From Streptomyces sp. NRRL F-5122 (lineage in GTDB: Bacteria; Actinomycetota; Actinomycetes; Streptomycetales; Streptomycetaceae): a stretch of 64,000 nucleotides of DNA. The stretch's first letter is position 1. Every line of letters begins with the position of its first letter. The notes under the pieces were generated by a model. The model made no database searches, had not been told where the DNA came from, and saw nothing but the letters and a program-made list of their open reading frames with translations. Below, in pieces: positions 61,562 through 64,000 of the stretch. A program made the translations under genes and the position numbers. The stretch covers positions 62,001-126,000 of the forward strand of contig NZ_LMWH01000254.1 of NCBI RefSeq assembly GCF_001507435.1. Reading direction: 5' to 3'.

Positions 61562-63469
61562 TCACAGCGCCGCCGCCCCGCGTTCCCGCAGCGCCTGGTC
61601 GTACTGCTGCAGCACCCACAGTTCGTTCTGCACGGCGGACAGATGGGCCGGGTCGGCGTAGGCGCCCAGGCGGGTCAGCGTGCTCTGGACGTCGCGGACG
61701 CGGCGTTCGACGGCACGGCGGCGGACCGTGACCAGCTGGGCGCCCGCGTAGGTCTCGTCCACCTCCTTGCGGAGCATGATCGCCTCGACCGCCAGTTCCG
61801 TCACCATGGCGCGCACCGTGTCGTCGGGGGCCGCCTCACGCACGCGGACCAGGTACTCCTGCGGGTCCTGCGCGCCGTACTCCGCGCCGCCGGCCTCCAG
61901 GATCGCCTCGCGGACCGCCGCGTACGGCTGCGCGGTGAACTCGTCGACCCCGTACGCGTCGAATGCCGGAGAGACCAGCTCCGGCCTCTGCAGGGCGAGT
62001 TTGAGCAGCTCGCGCTCGGTCGCGTAGACCGGGTTGCGGAGGGTCAGCGCCGGGCCCGTCGCCGCCGGGCGGGAGGCCGCCTGGTAGGACTGCGGGGCAC
62101 GGTGCCCGGCCGGCGCCGGGCCCCGGCCGCCCCGGTCACGCGCCCAACGGGCGAGCTGCGCCACCCGCTTGACCACGAACTGGGTGTCGAGGATGCCGAG
62201 CATGCCCGCGAGCTGCACCGCGACCTCGTGCTGGGCACCGCTGTTCTTGATGCGGGCGACGACCGGCGCGGCCTCGTCCAGCGCGGCGGCGCGCCCGGCC
62301 GGGGTCTCCAGGTCGTAGCGGCCGAGGATCTGGCGGAGCGCGAACTCGAACAGCGGTGTCCGGGGTTGGACCAGGTCGGCGACCGCGTCGTCGCCCTTGG
62401 CCAGACGCAGCTCGCAGGGGTCCATGCCGTCCGGCGCGATCGCGATGTACGTCTCGGCGGCGAACTTCTGGTCGTCCTCGAAGGCGCGCAGGGCGGCCTT
62501 CTGGCCGGCCGAGTCACCGTCGAAGGTGAAGATCACCCGTGCCGAGCCGTTGTCCATCAGCAGCCGGCGCAGGATCTTGATGTGATCGCCGCCGAAAGCC
62601 GTGCCACAGGTGGCGATGGCCGTGGTGACACCCGCGAGGTGGCAGGCCATGACGTCGGTGTAGCCCTCGACGACGACCGCCCGGCTCGACTTCGCGATCT
62701 CCTTCTTCGCCAGGTCGATGCCGTAGAGGACCTGGGACTTCCGGTAGATCGCCGTGTCGGGGGTGTTCAGGTACTTGGGCCCGTTGTCCGCCTCGTACAG
62801 CTTCCGCGCGCCGAAGCCGACGACGTCCCCGCCGATGTCGCGGATCGGCCACATCAGCCGACCGCGGAACCGGTCGATGGGGCCGCGCCGGCCCTCCTGG
62901 GACAGTCCCGACAGGAGCAGTTCCTTGTCGCTGAAGCCCTTGCCCCGCAGGTAGCGGGTGAGGTGGTCCCAGCCCTGGGGGCTGTAGCCGACGCCGAAGT
63001 GGACCGCTGCGGCCTGGTCGAAGCCGCGCTCGGCCAGGAACGCCCGCCCCGCCTCGGCCTCGGGTCCGGCGTCGAGCTGCTCGGCGTACCACTGGGCGGC
63101 CAGCTGGTGGGCCTCGACGAGCCGGATGCGCTCGCCACGCTGGTGGGTCGGGTTGTACCCGCCCTCCTCGTACCGCAGCGTGATGCCCGCGCGGGCCGCG
63201 AGGCGCTCGACCGCCTCGGAGAAGGAGAGGTGGTCGACCTTCATCACGAACGTGATGGTGTCGCCGCCCTCCTGGCAGCCGAAGCAGTGGAACAGGCCCT
63301 TGCTCGGGCTGACCTGGAAGGACGGGGACTTCTCGTCGTGGAACGGGCACAGGCCCTTGAGGTTGCCGCCGCCGGCGTTGCGCAGCTGGAGGTACTCGGA
63401 CACGACGGCGTCGATCGGGACCGCGTCCCGTACCGCCTTCACGTCCTCGTCGTTGATCCGTCCTGCCAC
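61562..63469 (-). CDS. dnaG: DNA primase
   Basis: A 635-residue replicative primase. The N-terminal CHC2 zinc finger is Cys41, His44, Cys62 and Cys65 in GLCPFHDEKS and FHCFGC. The TOPRIM core has VVEGYTDVMA and FTFDGDSAGQKAAL, supplying the metal-binding Glu and Asp residues. The C-terminal helicase-binding domain from about 450 binds DnaB. GTG start at 63469. It lays RNA primers at replication forks. The gene stands alone rather than with a sigma gene in one operon, although hrdA follows it on the same strand. Confidence 0.97.
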   Translation of the reverse strand: MAGRINDEDVKAVRDAVPIDAVVSEYLQLRNAGGGNLKGLCPFHDEKSPSFQVSPSKGLFHCFGCQEGGDTITFVMKVDHLSFSEAVERLAARAGITLRYEEGGYNPTHQRGERIRLVEAHQLAAQWYAEQLDAGPEAEAGRAFLAERGFDQAAAVHFGVGYSPQGWDHLTRYLRGKGFSDKELLLSGLSQEGRRGPIDRFRGRLMWPIRDIGGDVVGFGARKLYEADNGPKYLNTPDTAIYRKSQVLYGIDLAKKEIAKSSRAVVVEGYTDVMACHLAGVTTAIATCGTAFGGDHIKILRRLLMDNGSARVIFTFDGDSAGQKAALRAFEDDQKFAAETYIAIAPDGMDPCELRLAKGDDAVADLVQPRTPLFEFALRQILGRYDLETPAGRAAALDEAAPVVARIKNSGAQHEVAVQLAGMLGILDTQFVVKRVAQLARWARDRGGRGPAPAGHRAPQSYQAASRPAATGPALTLRNPVYATERELLKLALQRPELVSPAFDAYGVDEFTAQPYAAVREAILEAGGAEYGAQDPQEYLVRVREAAPDDTVRAMVTELAVEAIMLRKEVDETYAGAQLVTVRRRAVERRVRDVQSTLTRLGAYADPAHLSAVQNELWVLQQYDQALRERGAAAL

Positions 63470-63603
63470 GAGGTGATTCTACGGGGCAGGACCGACACTC
63501 CTGGGGCGGGACGGCCGGCCCCCGCCGGGGCCGGCCCGCCGCACGGCAGACGCGCTGCCCCGGGGGGATCACGGCACGCGGGCCGCGGACGGCGGCCTCC
63601 GGA

Positions 63604-64000
63604 TCACGGGACGAGGCTCTCCAGCGGCACACCCGGGTCCGCCAGGGCCTCCTGGTCCACGACGGACCTCGACCGGATCAGGTCCTGAATTCGCTCTGTG
63701 ACGTCCCACACGTTGACGTTCATCCCCGCCAGCACCCTCCCCTCCTTCAGCCAGAAGGCGATGAAGGTCCGCTTCCCGACGTCGCCCCGGATCACCACCT
63801 CGTCGTACGACCCCGCCGGCGCCCATCCGGAGTACTCCATCCCGAGGTCGTACTGGTCGGAGAAGAAGTAGGGCAGCCGGTCGTACGTGACCTCGCGCCC
63901 GAGCATCGCGCGGGCCGCCGCCGGGCCGCCGTTCAGCGCGTTCGCCCAGTGCTCCACGCGCAGCCGGGTACCGAGGAGGGGGTGGTGGAGGGAGGCGATG
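63604..64000 (-). CDS. NAD(P)/FAD-dependent ferredoxin-reductase-like protein, C-terminal part (start outside window)
   Basis: The C-terminal 132 residues of a flavoprotein cut by the window edge. The frame enters as HHPLLGTRLRVEHWANALNGG, and DRLPYFFSDQYDLGMEYSGWA plus FIAFWLKEGRVLAGMNVNVWD follow. This is the reductase C-terminal domain of ferredoxin/rubredoxin or putidaredoxin reductases. It transfers electrons from NAD(P)H to a ferredoxin, perhaps for cytochrome P450 enzymes. The FAD- and NAD-binding parts lie beyond base 64000. Confidence 0.9.
   Translation of the reverse strand, partial: IASLHHPLLGTRLRVEHWANALNGGPAAARAMLGREVTYDRLPYFFSDQYDLGMEYSGWAPAGSYDEVVIRGDVGKRTFIAFWLKEGRVLAGMNVNVWDVTERIQDLIRSRSVVDQEALADPGVPLESLVP

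Overview
The window is high-G+C actinobacterial DNA and almost certainly a Streptomyces chromosome. The evidence is strong G/C third-position codon bias, many GTG/TTG starts, and clearly recognisable Streptomyces genes (DUF3145, an SCO2400-type zinc-ribbon protein, MatB, Mbl, HrdA and DnaG in that order). It looks like a core chromosomal arm segment rather than a plasmid or phage: I see no transposase, integrase, origin or CRISPR array.

Region by region. 0-9 kb: the end of fabF with a strong terminator, DUF3145, an SGNH/GDSL lipoprotein, aldose 1-epimerase, a GH3 glucosidase divergent from a TetR regulator, a secreted pyroglutamyl-peptidase-like protein whose catalytic Cys is Ser, and an EI24 membrane protein. 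9-16 kb: a TPR protein and a glycosyltransferase-methyltransferase fusion face a complete dTDP-L-rhamnose operon (rmlA-C-B-D); divergent from rmlA is a secreted collagen-like protein. 16-19 kb: an oxidoreductase/MarR divergent pair with two palindromic operator candidates, then the zinc-ribbon protein.

18.8-36 kb is a sugar-acid and galactoside module: an enolase-superfamily dehydratase, a zinc dehydrogenase, an unknown protein, a ChvE/GguA/GguB-type ABC importer, a secreted aldose epimerase, a secreted GH35 beta-galactosidase, an SMP-30 lactonase and an IclR regulator. An AT-rich 12-bp motif is shared exactly between the dehydratase promoter and the IclR promoter, with a weaker copy before the importer operon, so I infer one IclR regulon covering extracellular galactoside cleavage, uptake, oxidation, lactone opening and dehydration. 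An aminotransferase with a Pro/Ala-rich tail and a membrane-anchored PstS-like protein sit inside this block.

36-42 kb: small conserved genes, an ATP-grasp protein, matB with a carboxyltransferase, and the actin-like gene mbl. 42-52 kb is the most interesting part: a SLOG protein and a SLATT/DUF4231 membrane protein placed tail to tail, then a complete FxSxx-COOH cyclophane-RiPP locus. This locus has a 52-residue precursor ending F-N-S-S-I, the radical SAM/SPASM maturase FxsB with a degenerate HExxH-type extension, an AAC(3)-type acetyltransferase, the TIR-like FxsC, and the giant FxsT (KGGxGR ATPase, TIR-like, NB-ARC, TPR). The composition suggests peptide modification wired to a conflict or signalling module.

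52-64 kb: an alpha/beta hydrolase, a tRNA-Met (CAU), two identical tandem tRNA-Asn (GUU), a small membrane protein, an FGGY sugar kinase, a heterodimeric-type ABC exporter pair, the sigma factor hrdA, dnaG, and the end of a ferredoxin-reductase-like flavoprotein cut by the window edge.
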